Part shown: one piece after another, positions 20,485 to 28,027 of the stretch | Position numbering within the stretch: position 1 is the first letter of the stretch | Layout: every line of letters begins with the position of its first letter | Origin: Erysipelotrichaceae bacterium | GTDB lineage: Bacteria; Bacillota_I; Bacilli_A; Erysipelotrichales; Erysipelotrichaceae | Direction of reading: 5' to 3' | NCBI GenBank assembly: GCA_003520745.1 | Contig: DOUE01000018.1 | Span: 40,631-69,079, forward strand | DNA length: 28,449 bases | The notes under the pieces: generated by a model | Databases searched by the model: none | The model's input: only the letters and a program-made list of their open reading frames with translations | Told to the model about the DNA's origin: nothing | Translations under genes and position numbers: made by a program

Positions 20485-22311
20485 ATGTGTGGAATTGTCG
20501 GCGTCGTGGGTTCACCCAATGCGACCGAAGTTTTAATTACGGGTTTACGCAAACTCGAATACCGTGGGTATGACTCGATTGGTTTATCCGTGTTTTTGGA
20601 AGGCAAGATTCAAACCGTGAAGACCAAAGGTCGGATCGATGAAATACAGAAGAAGTTGGATGAACATCCCTTGCCTTTGGCGAGTGTCGGGATCGGACAT
20701 ACCCGTTGGGCGACCCACGGGGAACCGTCGGACATCAACTCGCATCCTCATGGAAATCATCGCATTTCCATCGTCCACAACGGAATCATCGAAAACTACA
20801 TTCCGATCAAAGAAAGAATGATTCGTAAAGGGTATGCTTTTGAAACCCAAACGGATACGGAAGCCTTGGCGAAACTGGTCGATTACTACTTCGTCCAGAA
20901 AGGGACGCCGCTTGAAGCCATCAAGAAAGTCTTGGAGAAAATCCGGGGTTCGTTCGCGGTCGGAATAATGTTCGTGGGGTTCCCCGACGAATTGTACGCC
21001 ATCCGAAAAGACAGTCCTTTGATCATCGGTTTAGGCAAGGACATGAACTTCGTGGCGTCGGATATGACGGCGATCCTAAAGTATACGCGCGACTATATTC
21101 TGTTGGAAGAAAACGAGATCGCGATCGTGAAGAAAGACTCCGTCCAAATCTTGGATTTGGACCTTGAAGAAATCACGAAGGAAATTCAACATGCCCATTG
21201 GGATGAACAGACGGCGGAAAAAGGCGGATACCCGCATTTCATGCTGAAGGAAATCCACGAACAACCCAAATCGTTCACGCAAACCGTTTCCCCGCGACTC
21301 ATCGACGGAAACGTATCTTTCGAAGGCGAAGGGATCAGCGATGAGATGCTGAAAGGCGTGGTGCGGATCACGATGGTCGCCTGCGGTACCGCGATGCATG
21401 CGGCGATGGTCGGGAAGTCTTTGATCGAGAAGATGGCACGCGTCCCGGTGGACGTGGATGTCGCCTCCGAATTCAGATACCGCGATCCGGTTTTCCTTCC
21501 CGGAGACCTTGTCGTCATCGTTTCCCAATCCGGTGAGACCGCGGATACCTTGGCGGCGCTTCGTTTAGCCAAACGTAACCATGTCCCGACCTTGGCGATC
21601 GTCAATGTCGTCGGATCCTCGATCGCACGCGAAGCGGACTATGTCCTTTATACCTGGGCGGGATTGGAGATCGCCGTCGCTTCCACCAAGGCGTTCTTCG
21701 TCCAAATGGCCGTGTTCTTCCTGCTTGCCCTGAAACTCGCCGAATTGCGTCAATCGCGTAGCGAGGAAGAACTCGGTGGGTTGTTGGAAGACTTTTTGAA
21801 GATCCCCGATCTGGTGCAACATGTTCTGGAGCATCATGGCGACTGCAAACTCTTCGCTTCCAAGCTCCAGAATTCCCACAACCTCCTCTATTTAGGACGG
21901 GGGTTGGATTACTCCCTATCGCTTGAAAGTTCATTGAAGTTGAAAGAAATCAGCTATGTTCATTCGGAAGCCTATCCGGCCGGTGAACTGAAGCATGGAA
22001 CCATTTCCCTCATCACGAAGGATTTCCCGGTCATCGCCTTGGCGACCCAGGTCGACCTTTATGAAAAGATGGTGTCCAATATCAAGGAAGTCAAGGCGAG
22101 AGGGGCGAGAGTCCTGCTTGTCTGTCGGGAAAACGCACCTTACATCCAGGATGTGGCCGACATGGTCTTCACCCTTCCGGATGTTCGCAACGAATTGATG
22201 CCCTTCCTAAGCATCGTTCCGATGCAGTTGTTCGCCTACTACTCTTCCGTCTTGCGCGGATGCGACGTGGATAAACCCCGCAACCTCGCCAAGTCGGTCA
22301 CCGTCGAATAA
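20485..22311 (+). CDS. glmS: Glutamine--fructose-6-phosphate aminotransferase (GlmS)
   Basis: This 608-residue cytosolic enzyme makes glucosamine-6-phosphate from fructose-6-phosphate and glutamine (EC 2.6.1.16), the entry to cell-wall and amino-sugar synthesis. The protein starts MCGIVGVVG; after Met removal Cys becomes the N-terminal nucleophile of the glutaminase domain, with RWATHGEP at 74-81. Two SIS isomerase domains follow (VVIVSQSGETADTLAALR in the first), and the C-terminus NLAKSVTVE is the family hallmark. Length is normal. Expression is controlled by the glmS ribozyme just upstream. AAAGGAAA is a modest ribosome-binding site. Confidence 0.98.
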   Translation: MCGIVGVVGSPNATEVLITGLRKLEYRGYDSIGLSVFLEGKIQTVKTKGRIDEIQKKLDEHPLPLASVGIGHTRWATHGEPSDINSHPHGNHRISIVHNGIIENYIPIKERMIRKGYAFETQTDTEALAKLVDYYFVQKGTPLEAIKKVLEKIRGSFAVGIMFVGFPDELYAIRKDSPLIIGLGKDMNFVASDMTAILKYTRDYILLEENEIAIVKKDSVQILDLDLEEITKEIQHAHWDEQTAEKGGYPHFMLKEIHEQPKSFTQTVSPRLIDGNVSFEGEGISDEMLKGVVRITMVACGTAMHAAMVGKSLIEKMARVPVDVDVASEFRYRDPVFLPGDLVVIVSQSGETADTLAALRLAKRNHVPTLAIVNVVGSSIAREADYVLYTWAGLEIAVASTKAFFVQMAVFFLLALKLAELRQSRSEEELGGLLEDFLKIPDLVQHVLEHHGDCKLFASKLQNSHNLLYLGRGLDYSLSLESSLKLKEISYVHSEAYPAGELKHGTISLITKDFPVIALATQVDLYEKMVSNIKEVKARGARVLLVCRENAPYIQDVADMVFTLPDVRNELMPFLSIVPMQLFAYYSSVLRGCDVDKPRNLAKSVTVE

Positions 22312-22321
22312 CGATCGCTCT

Positions 22322-22348
22322 GAAATCTCCGCAAGGGGATTTCTTTTT
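22322..22348 (+). terminator. glmS terminator
   Basis: A 9-bp stem GAAATCTCC/GGGGATTTC (one G-U) around a GCAA tetraloop (22322-22343) is followed by TTTTT. Confidence 0.85.
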
Positions 22349-22399
22349 GACTTGTCGCTCCGGTTTCTTTATGTTACCTTTGATTCAAAGGAGTATCCT

Positions 22400-23152
22400 A
22401 TGCGAAACCCCGACCGTATCCCCTTGAACGTAGAAGCTTATCAGAAAGTGGAAGCCGCGATCCTTCCGACCCGCCAGAGCGCCTGTGTCTATTACATCCT
22501 GGAAATCCAGAGCGAGTCGTTGGTCCGATACCTACGCGAGCATCGCTTGCGTTTCTTTTCGTATGTACTCTATGTCTGTAAAGAGACCGTACTTCGTTTC
22601 CCTTTCCTCAATGATTTCATGTTGGGGGGGAAGAAATTCAGACACACGACGATGTCGGTGTCGACGGTCATGAAGAAGGATGTCAGCAAAGAGGGTTCGA
22701 TTTCCTTGGTGAAGATCGAACTTGAGGAGAAGCAGACGGCATCCGAAATCCAAGAAAAGATGGATCATCGGATTTCGACGGTCCGCGGTGAAAAAGAAAA
22801 AGGGTTCAAGAAACTGATCCAGACTTTGGACCGGTTTCCGATGCCCTTGTTTCGCATCGGCTTGTCCCTGGCTTCTTTCGTCGATCGACTCGGTTTGCTT
22901 CCAGCTTCTCTGATTCACGCCGACCCTTTGCATACTTCCTTGGTCATCGCGAATCTGGGCAGCGTCGACGGGGACGCCGTGTTCCATCATTTGTATGAAT
23001 GGGGGACTTCTTCCCTCTTCATCACCTTGGGTCGACTCGACGAACAAGGCAAGGTAACCATCACCTTTACGATCGATGAGAGGATTTCAGAGGGGCAGCA
23101 ACTTTTCAAAGCCTTGGCTTTCTTTAAAGATTGTCTGGAGAACCCAAGATGA
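22400..23152 (+). CDS. E2-like (2-oxoacid dehydrogenase acyltransferase/CAT-fold) protein, altered catalytic motif
   Basis: This 250-residue protein corresponds to the catalytic domain of dihydrolipoyl acyltransferases, without lipoyl or E1/E3-binding domains. Fold markers are a VANLGSVDGDAVFHHLYEWG-type segment (IANLGSVDGD AVFHHLYEWG here) and the C-terminal strand-helix ITFTIDERISEGQQLFKALA. In E2 enzymes this last motif is DHRxxDG with a catalytic His; here it is DERISEG, so His is Glu and Asp is Glu. Some free-standing relatives also carry DER, so this may be a distinct subfamily. The ATG at 22400 has AAAGGAG upstream; a TTG 16 codons earlier was rejected. Its stop overlaps the next gene's start (ATGA), tying it to the acyl ligase. 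Confidence 0.75.
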   Translation: MRNPDRIPLNVEAYQKVEAAILPTRQSACVYYILEIQSESLVRYLREHRLRFFSYVLYVCKETVLRFPFLNDFMLGGKKFRHTTMSVSTVMKKDVSKEGSISLVKIELEEKQTASEIQEKMDHRISTVRGEKEKGFKKLIQTLDRFPMPLFRIGLSLASFVDRLGLLPASLIHADPLHTSLVIANLGSVDGDAVFHHLYEWGTSSLFITLGRLDEQGKVTITFTIDERISEGQQLFKALAFFKDCLENPR

Positions 23153-24723
23153 TCGCGATCCGCCGCGTTTTATCGATGGTGGAGAAGTATCCTAAGGCGA
23201 TCGCTCTGACATGCAACCATCAGCATACCACCTATGAAGAATTGGGTCGTCAAATTCATTCCGCGGCACTCTTTCTGCGAAAAGAGGGCATCAAAGAGAA
23301 CCACAGGGTCGCGCTGATCTTGCCGAACCTCCCGCAATTCCCGGTGTTTTTCTATGCCTGTGAAAGCATCGGGGCGATCGCGGTGATGATCCATCCGTTG
23401 ACCATCGGGTCGAAAATGAAATTGCTTTGCGACCAGTCCCGCATCGACTTGGCGGTGATGACGGATATTCTCTATCCGAAATACCGGCAAGCCCTGAAAG
23501 GAAGACGCGTCGTTTTGGTCGACGGGAAAGACGCCCTTCCGAAATCGATCCGATCGCTTCATTTCCTATTGCCTTCCATCTTAACGATCGGAACGCTCCG
23601 CTACCGATACCAGGAACCCCAAGGATCGATCGAAGTGGCGCAGGATCCGCAACCGTTCATCTTGTTCTCAAGCGGGACCCAAGGTCTCAATAAAGGGATC
23701 CGTTTACGTCACGATACCTTGGATGCCCTCTGCGACCAACTCACCCGCATCATCGATCCCGTCCCGACCCAAGATTCCATGTTTGCGATCCTTCCCTTTT
23801 TCCATGGTTTCGGCCTGGGGATTTCGATGCATACCGTACTTGCGTTGGGGGGACGATGCATCTTGATTCCCCGACTGGCACGAAACACGATCGTGCCTGA
23901 ATTCCTCAAGGAAAAACCGACCTACATCGCCGCCGTACCCCAACTGCTCCGTTTGTTTCTAAAGGATCCGCGCATGCATACGGCGGATCTCTCGTTTGTG
24001 AAGAATGTGTTCTGCGGCGGAGAAGCGACCCCGAAGAAACTGATCGAGGAGTTTAATGTACTCTTGCGAAACGGGCATAGCCAAGCCGTCGTCCAGGTCG
24101 GTTATGGTTGTACGGAGACGCTGACCGCGGTGTGCGTGTCCGATGGGATGGCGGACGGATGCGGCAAAGCGTTTGCGGGGAATGAAATCATCGTGGTGGA
24201 TGAGCATGGAAACCGATGCGCCGATGAACAAGCCGGTGAAATCCTGATCCATGGACCGATCCTGATGGATGGCTACGACGGGCTTCGTGATGCGGATCCG
24301 TTCGTATCGATGGACGGAAAGAGGTATTTTCGCAGTGCGGACATCGGGAAGATCGATGCGAACGGTAATCTTGTCGTCCTGTACCGCAGGGATCATCTGC
24401 TGAAGATCAACGGGTATTTCGTGGATCCCCACGAAATCGAAGACGCGGTGCTCTCGCTTCCCGACATTAAGGAAGCAATCGCACTTCAAGATGAAGAAGG
24501 TCGATTGTGTCTGATCGTGAGCGTAAAACAACACAAACGACAGGAAGACATAAAAAAAGAAATCACCGGCCCGCTAGAAACGCTGGACCGGTGGTATCGA
24601 CCGAAAAGAATTCTATTGATTCATGAATTTCCCAAAAACGAAATGAAGAAAACCGATCGAAACGCACTGAAGCGTCTGATCAATTCACGACCGAACGGAC
24701 TTCTTGCGGAATGGTCCCTTTAA
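23149..24723 (+). CDS. AMP-forming acyl-CoA synthetase/acyl ligase (ANL superfamily)
   Basis: A 524-residue adenylating enzyme that should activate a carboxylic acid to acyl-AMP and pass it to CoA or a carrier thiol. The P-loop is SSGTQGLNKG (174-183; usually SGTTGxPKG), the A5 motif GYGCTET (318-324), A7 FRSADIG (394-400, where YRTGD is usual), the hinge RRDHLLKINGYFVDPHEIED (413-432), and the C-terminal lysine region PKNEMKKTDRNALK (495-508). It lacks a signal peptide. The ATG at 23149 overlaps the E2-like gene's stop and has GGAG upstream; a TTG six codons earlier was rejected. The 3' end overlaps the convergent gene by 44 bp. Substrate unknown; medium- or long-chain acids are plausible. 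Confidence 0.85.
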   Translation: MIAIRRVLSMVEKYPKAIALTCNHQHTTYEELGRQIHSAALFLRKEGIKENHRVALILPNLPQFPVFFYACESIGAIAVMIHPLTIGSKMKLLCDQSRIDLAVMTDILYPKYRQALKGRRVVLVDGKDALPKSIRSLHFLLPSILTIGTLRYRYQEPQGSIEVAQDPQPFILFSSGTQGLNKGIRLRHDTLDALCDQLTRIIDPVPTQDSMFAILPFFHGFGLGISMHTVLALGGRCILIPRLARNTIVPEFLKEKPTYIAAVPQLLRLFLKDPRMHTADLSFVKNVFCGGEATPKKLIEEFNVLLRNGHSQAVVQVGYGCTETLTAVCVSDGMADGCGKAFAGNEIIVVDEHGNRCADEQAGEILIHGPILMDGYDGLRDADPFVSMDGKRYFRSADIGKIDANGNLVVLYRRDHLLKINGYFVDPHEIEDAVLSLPDIKEAIALQDEEGRLCLIVSVKQHKRQEDIKKEITGPLETLDRWYRPKRILLIHEFPKNEMKKTDRNALKRLINSRPNGLLAEWSL

Positions 24724-25393
24724 AGTGGAGACCTTCGGCATCGATCTTGAAACTCTCGACCTCGAAATTCGGGATGCTGGATAGTTTTTGGTTCAACGCC
24801 GTCCCCAACATCGTACCGTAGTCGTTGGCTTGGTCGACGGGTAAAGGCAGGCTACCTACGGAAAGCGACTCGATCTCGGCTTCAAACAACGCATTCGCAC
24901 CCAACGTCAACGTCGCTCCGATGAAGACGGATTTCCCCTTCATCGTACTGAGATAATCGTCATATTTCTGCGCTTCCGGAACCAAAGTGTAGATCTGGGA
25001 GAAATCATCGGTGATCGTCGCCGAGGCCTGGACTTTGTTTTCACCCACGAACTTGATGCGGATGTTTTTAAACACGCTGCCTTCCTTCAAGGTTTCATTG
25101 AGGATGGCGGTCGCTTCGGCGCTGGTCACGGTCGCTTCGACTTCCTTCTTTCCGACGACCTGGAACTTCCCCGCGAAAATCTCTTCGAAGGACGCGCTGT
25201 TTTCGTTCAGGATGATCCCGCCTTTGGCGAGATAGGAATCCAAATCGGTTTGGGTGAATTCGACCTTCGCTTGTTTGGGAATCGAAAGCATCGCGAATCC
25301 GGTTCCGATAAGAATAAGGGGGGTCAATAAAATGATCCACAATAAGGTATGCTTCTTCTTTTTGGGCTTGTTGACGACTGGTTGCTCACTCAT
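24680..25393 (-). CDS. Membrane-anchored extracytoplasmic protein, unknown (YpmS-like?)
   Basis: This 237-residue protein has a short basic cytoplasmic N-terminus (KPKKKKH), one transmembrane helix (about 17-37), and an outside domain with alternating strands. The C-terminal part, with PNFEVESFKID and LHFKGTIP, has the look of YpmS/DUF2140-like or lipid-binding tubular proteins, but the match is weak. AAAGGGG precedes the ATG. It has a good promoter of its own. Its last 44 bp, including the stop, lie inside the 3' end of the acyl ligase gene on the other strand, with no terminator between them. Confidence 0.65.
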   Translation of the reverse strand: MSEQPVVNKPKKKKHTLLWIILLTPLILIGTGFAMLSIPKQAKVEFTQTDLDSYLAKGGIILNENSASFEEIFAGKFQVVGKKEVEATVTSAEATAILNETLKEGSVFKNIRIKFVGENKVQASATITDDFSQIYTLVPEAQKYDDYLSTMKGKSVFIGATLTLGANALFEAEIESLSVGSLPLPVDQANDYGTMLGTALNQKLSSIPNFEVESFKIDAEGLHFKGTIPQEVRSVVN

Positions 25394-25452
25394 ACGTTTC
25401 CCCTTTGAAGCGGATGCTTCATTTGATTTTCATTGAAAATCCTGTTATCTGT

Positions 25453-25480
25453 ATTATAGCATTTCATCGCTTTCACGCAA
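25453..25480 (-). promoter_or_regulatory. Promoter of the membrane-anchored protein gene
   Basis: Minus strand: TTGCGT (25475-25480), 16-bp spacer, TATAAT (25453-25458) with an upstream TGC (extended -10). Confidence 0.7.
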
Positions 25481-25544
25481 GATAAGGTTGATGCTTGTGT
25501 ATCTTGCCCGGCTATGTTAGGTTTAAACAAAGGAGGGGATCGGT

Positions 25545-26228
25545 ATGGCAGATCGATATGACCGCAATAAGAGCAGTATCAATCACGAAGAACAGGAAAA
25601 GTTGAAGACATTCTGTGTCGCCGTGGTCGGTTTAGGGGGATTGGGGGGATATATCGCCGATCAATTGGCGCGCGTCGGCGTCGGGAAGTTGATCTTGATC
25701 GACGGGGATGTTTTCGATGAGACAAACTTGAACCGACAGTTGTTTTCCAATGAGAAGACCATCGGACATCCGAAAGCCGAAGTGGTCCGTGACGGCATCC
25801 AAGCCATCAACCCACAGGTCGAAACCAAGGTCATCGTACAGCGCTTAACGACGCATAACGCTCCAGATCTGCTGGATGGCGCCGATTTGGTGATGGATGC
25901 GGTGGATACGATCCCTGTCCGTCGATTATTGCAGGATATTTGCGAAGTCATGGACATCCCGATGGTCCACGGGGCGATCAGCGGCTGGTACGGCCAAGTC
26001 GCTTTCATCCAACCGAAGGACCGGCTGTTTGATTTCTTGTACCCGAGCGAGGCCCAACGGGGGATCGAGACGTATTTAGGGAACCCATCGTTCACTCCCG
26101 GTGTGGTCGCCTCGATCCAAGTCGCGGAAGCGGTTAAATACATGTTGGGTAAGGGCGAATTATTGGAACGCAAAGTCTTGCGGATCGACCTTCTGACCCA
26201 TGATTACGAGATCATCGAGATCCGATAG
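25545..26228 (+). CDS. ThiF/MoeB/HesA-family adenylyltransferase (E1-like)
   Basis: This 227-residue protein has the nucleotide-binding fold that adenylates the C-terminus of a ubiquitin-like sulfur carrier or a similar carboxylate. ATP-site features are intact: GLGGLGG (29-35), DGDVFDETNLNRQ with Asp53/Asp55 and Arg64, Lys77 in HPKAEV, and DAVDT (118-122). It lacks the C-terminal CxxC zinc motifs of MoeB and ThiF and has only two cysteines (24, 133), so no obvious sulfur-relay cysteine. AGGAGG lies before the ATG. No carrier (ThiS/MoaD), thiG or moa gene is adjacent. A role in tRNA or cofactor modification is possible but unproven. Confidence 0.8.
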   Translation: MADRYDRNKSSINHEEQEKLKTFCVAVVGLGGLGGYIADQLARVGVGKLILIDGDVFDETNLNRQLFSNEKTIGHPKAEVVRDGIQAINPQVETKVIVQRLTTHNAPDLLDGADLVMDAVDTIPVRRLLQDICEVMDIPMVHGAISGWYGQVAFIQPKDRLFDFLYPSEAQRGIETYLGNPSFTPGVVASIQVAEAVKYMLGKGELLERKVLRIDLLTHDYEIIEIR

Positions 26229-26230
26229 AT

Positions 26231-26276
26231 AAAAAAACGGGATATTCCTTATTGATGGAAGATCCCGTTTCGTTTT
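26231..26276. terminator. Bidirectional terminator after the ThiF-like gene
   Basis: A long interrupted stem pairs AAACGGGAT...TTCC (from 26235) with GGAAGATCCCGTTT (to 26270). An A7 run precedes it and CGTTTT follows, so it can act on both strands between convergent genes. Confidence 0.8.
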
Positions 26277-26282
26277 AGATCG

Positions 26283-26588
26283 TTACTTCGTAATCTTCTT
26301 CTTGGCATCCAGGATCGTTTCTTTGATTTCGCCGCTGATTTCCTGTGCCTTGCCCATCACTTGATCGACAACGCCTTCGGCTTGAAGTTTATTGTTGTTG
26401 GTCATCTTGCCGATTTCTTCTTTGACGTTCCCCTTCACTTGATTGAATTTGCCTTTGGTCTTATCATTCATCGCGTCGAGTTTATCCTTCGCTTCGCTAT
26501 GGTTGTCCTTGAGATCCTTTTTCATCTGATCTCCGGCATCCATGATCTTCGCCGAAGCTTCGACCACTTTATCTTTTAGTTCATTCAT
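26283..26588 (-). CDS. CsbD-family stress-associated small protein
   Basis: A 101-residue hydrophilic, helical, Lys- and Asp/Glu-rich protein. The C-terminal half contains the CsbD-like pattern KFNQVKGNVKEEIGKMTNN followed by KLQAEGVVDQVMGKAQE. The N-terminal half is an additional amphipathic helix with similar repeats. CsbD is a general-stress protein in Bacillus whose biochemical role is unknown. The ATG ending at 26588 follows AAGGAGG. It is the last of three small genes read leftward; the others encode tiny membrane proteins. Confidence 0.82.
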   Translation of the reverse strand: MNELKDKVVEASAKIMDAGDQMKKDLKDNHSEAKDKLDAMNDKTKGKFNQVKGNVKEEIGKMTNNNKLQAEGVVDQVMGKAQEISGEIKETILDAKKKITK

Positions 26589-26645
26589 CTTCACTACCTC
26601 CTTGTCCGATTGGACAGAATTCCATGATTTATGCACTACGGGATT

Positions 26646-26801
26646 CTATCTTCCGAGGATGATCATGGCTCCCGAAGCAATCCCTAAGATGGCGAGGATC
26701 ATACCAAGTGATTCGACCGGGATGCTCATGACCTGCGATAGCCCGGAAATGATTAACCAAATCCCTAATAATAGGAAACCAAGATTTTTTGTGATTTTCA
26801 T
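26646..26801 (-). CDS. 51-residue two-helix membrane protein
   Basis: A small gene. The product starts MKITKNLGFLLLGIWLIISG and has two hydrophobic helices (about 7-25 and 31-49) joined by a short turn, ending in GR. AAGGAG lies 5 bp before the ATG. Stop TAG at 26646-26648. It resembles short two-helix membrane proteins common in Bacillota next to stress genes, and sits between the CsbD-like and lmo0937-like genes with conserved spacing. Function unknown; a membrane-stress role is inferred from context only. Confidence 0.7.
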   Translation of the reverse strand: MKITKNLGFLLLGIWLIISGLSQVMSIPVESLGMILAILGIASGAMIILGR

Positions 26802-26850
26802 GTTTTTCTCCTTTCTAATTCAGTTCAATGAAAGATGCGATGTTAATCAA

Positions 26851-27000
26851 TTAAAAGATTCTACGTCCCTGAATAACTCGGATAAGAATCATGATGATGG
26901 CGATGACAAGCAGGATATGGATTAATCCACCCATCGAGGTCGCGGTTACGACGCCGGCAAGCCACAAGATGATTAAGATGATTGCGATTGTTGTTAGCAT
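26851..27000 (-). CDS. lmo0937-like small membrane protein (DUF5670 type)
   Basis: A 49-residue protein with two hydrophobic helices (about 2-20 and 25-43) separated by MGG, ending in QGRRIF. The pattern IILWLAG ... MGGLIHILLVIAI ... R matches the lmo0937 family of tiny membrane proteins, which are stress-associated in many bacteria. AAAGGAG precedes the ATG. It is the first gene of the small-protein group with the 51-residue protein and the CsbD-like protein, so these are probably co-expressed. No clear promoter was identified upstream. Confidence 0.78.
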   Translation of the reverse strand: MLTTIAIILIILWLAGVVTATSMGGLIHILLVIAIIMILIRVIQGRRIF

Positions 27001-27592
27001 GTGAGTACTCCTTTCCTCAGTTCATTTGAATACTGAGTCCGACTTACGAATAAATAAACGCATTTTCAACGTCGGAAGAAACAAACACGAAGCTTTTACA
27101 CCGAACTTCTTCGATGAAGCGATCCGATTTCCTTTATTTCGTCCCTTACGACATGCACATCATAAACCTATTCATACTTTTTGTCAAATTTTTATTAGAA
27201 TATATATTATATTATTTATTATTATATTTGTTGCAATTTACGAATATTACTCTACTTATCCACAATCATTCTAACTTTACTTGATCTGATAAATTATAAG
27301 TCAAGCCATTCAAACTTCACCCATCATGGTTTTGATCTCGAATAAACCCTTTAGAATAAGCAAAACTCATGGGATCTCCTGAAAATCGAAGAGGATGATA
27401 GATTCGTGGGTTGGGATATGCTAGAATAGAGTTCATGAATATTGCGTTGACTGCGGGTCAAGCCTTACCGTTGTATAGTCTGTTGCTTTCATATTTTAAT
27501 ATATATTCTTTTTTAATATTCATTTGATATATAGTTGTAAACATTGTTCGAATTAGTGTATAATGGTTGTAGATTAAGACAGGAGGTCAAAA
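27001..27592. other. AT-rich intergenic region without a supported gene
   Basis: 592 bp between the lmo0937-like gene and the antitoxin gene. The part at about 27180-27260 is almost pure A/T. An extended -10 (TGC-TAGAAT, 27422-27427, plus strand) is visible without a clear gene after it. A minus-strand frame at about 27322-27436 is open for 39 codons and includes AGGAG before an internal ATG, but has no recognisable product. The antitoxin promoter lies at its right end. Nothing else is supported. Confidence 0.6.
27535..27564 (+). promoter_or_regulatory. Promoter of the antitoxin-like gene
   Basis: TTGTAA (27535-27540), 18-bp spacer, TATAAT (27559-27564), about 28 bp before the start codon. 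Confidence 0.65.
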
Positions 27593-27871
27593 ATGAAAAT
27601 TCTAAAATCAGCGATCGTATCGAATTCCGACATTATTAAGAACTATAAGACCCTACGTGATCGTACTGAAAGTTTGGGTAAAATTTTCGTATTTAAGAAC
27701 AATCAATTGGATGCTGTATTATTCTCAATTTCCGAGTACGAAAAGTTTTCCGATATCCTAGAGGAAATCGAATCGCTGGATGAGAACAGCAAAACCGAAG
27801 TATTGGATTTTGTGAAGAGAAAAAAGGCCGAATTACTTCTACCCGCAGATTTCGTCGCAACACAAAAATAG
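27593..27871 (+). CDS. Phd/YefM-like antitoxin-type protein, no adjacent toxin
   Basis: This 92-residue protein has an N-terminal Phd/YefM-like domain: residues 6-24 (SAIVSNSDIIKNYKTLRDR), then a strand IFVFKNNQLDAVLFSISEYE (31-50), which is the typical 'I.k.~~~~aVl.S~~eY' core. The C-terminal helices (51-83) would bind a toxin or partner. AGGAGG lies before the ATG. No toxin gene (RelE, Fic/Doc or PIN) follows; the next sequence is terminators and a convergent glycosyltransferase. It could be an orphan antitoxin or a stand-alone regulator. The surrounding DNA is more AT-rich than the rest. Confidence 0.65.
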   Translation: MKILKSAIVSNSDIIKNYKTLRDRTESLGKIFVFKNNQLDAVLFSISEYEKFSDILEEIESLDENSKTEVLDFVKRKKAELLLPADFVATQK

Positions 27872-27894
27872 CGCGTTTCGGGATCAGCTCACAT

Positions 27895-27930
27895 ATAAAA
27901 GGTTTACCCCATGTCAACATGACGTAAACC
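27895..27930 (-). terminator. Candidate terminator of the glycosyltransferase gene
   Basis: Minus strand: GGTTTAC/GTAAACC (27924-27930 with 27901-27907) with an inner CATG/CATG pairing around a 4-nt loop is followed by TTTTATAT. On the plus strand no T-run follows. Confidence 0.5.
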
Positions 27931-27963
27931 CATCGTCTTGAACTCGTTGATTGTACGAGATCG

Positions 27964-27991
27964 ACTGCCTGTTGTTGCCGGCAGTTTTTTT
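27964..27991 (+). terminator. Terminator of the antitoxin-like gene
   Basis: ACTGCC/GGCAGT stem (27964-27969 with 27980-27985), followed by a run of seven T residues. It lies 93 bp after the antitoxin stop. Confidence 0.65.
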
Positions 27992-28027
27992 ATGCTCGAT
28001 TACGCCAACTCGGGAGCGCTGCTGTTT

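Noticed and set aside
22352..22399. TTG start 16 codons upstream of the E2-like protein
   Set aside because: It has no ribosome-binding site and follows the glmS terminator directly; the ATG at 22400 has AAAGGAG.
27026..27274. 82-codon plus-strand frame in the AT-rich region
   Set aside because: TTG start, no clear ribosome-binding site, composition-driven hydrophobic end, no recognisable family.
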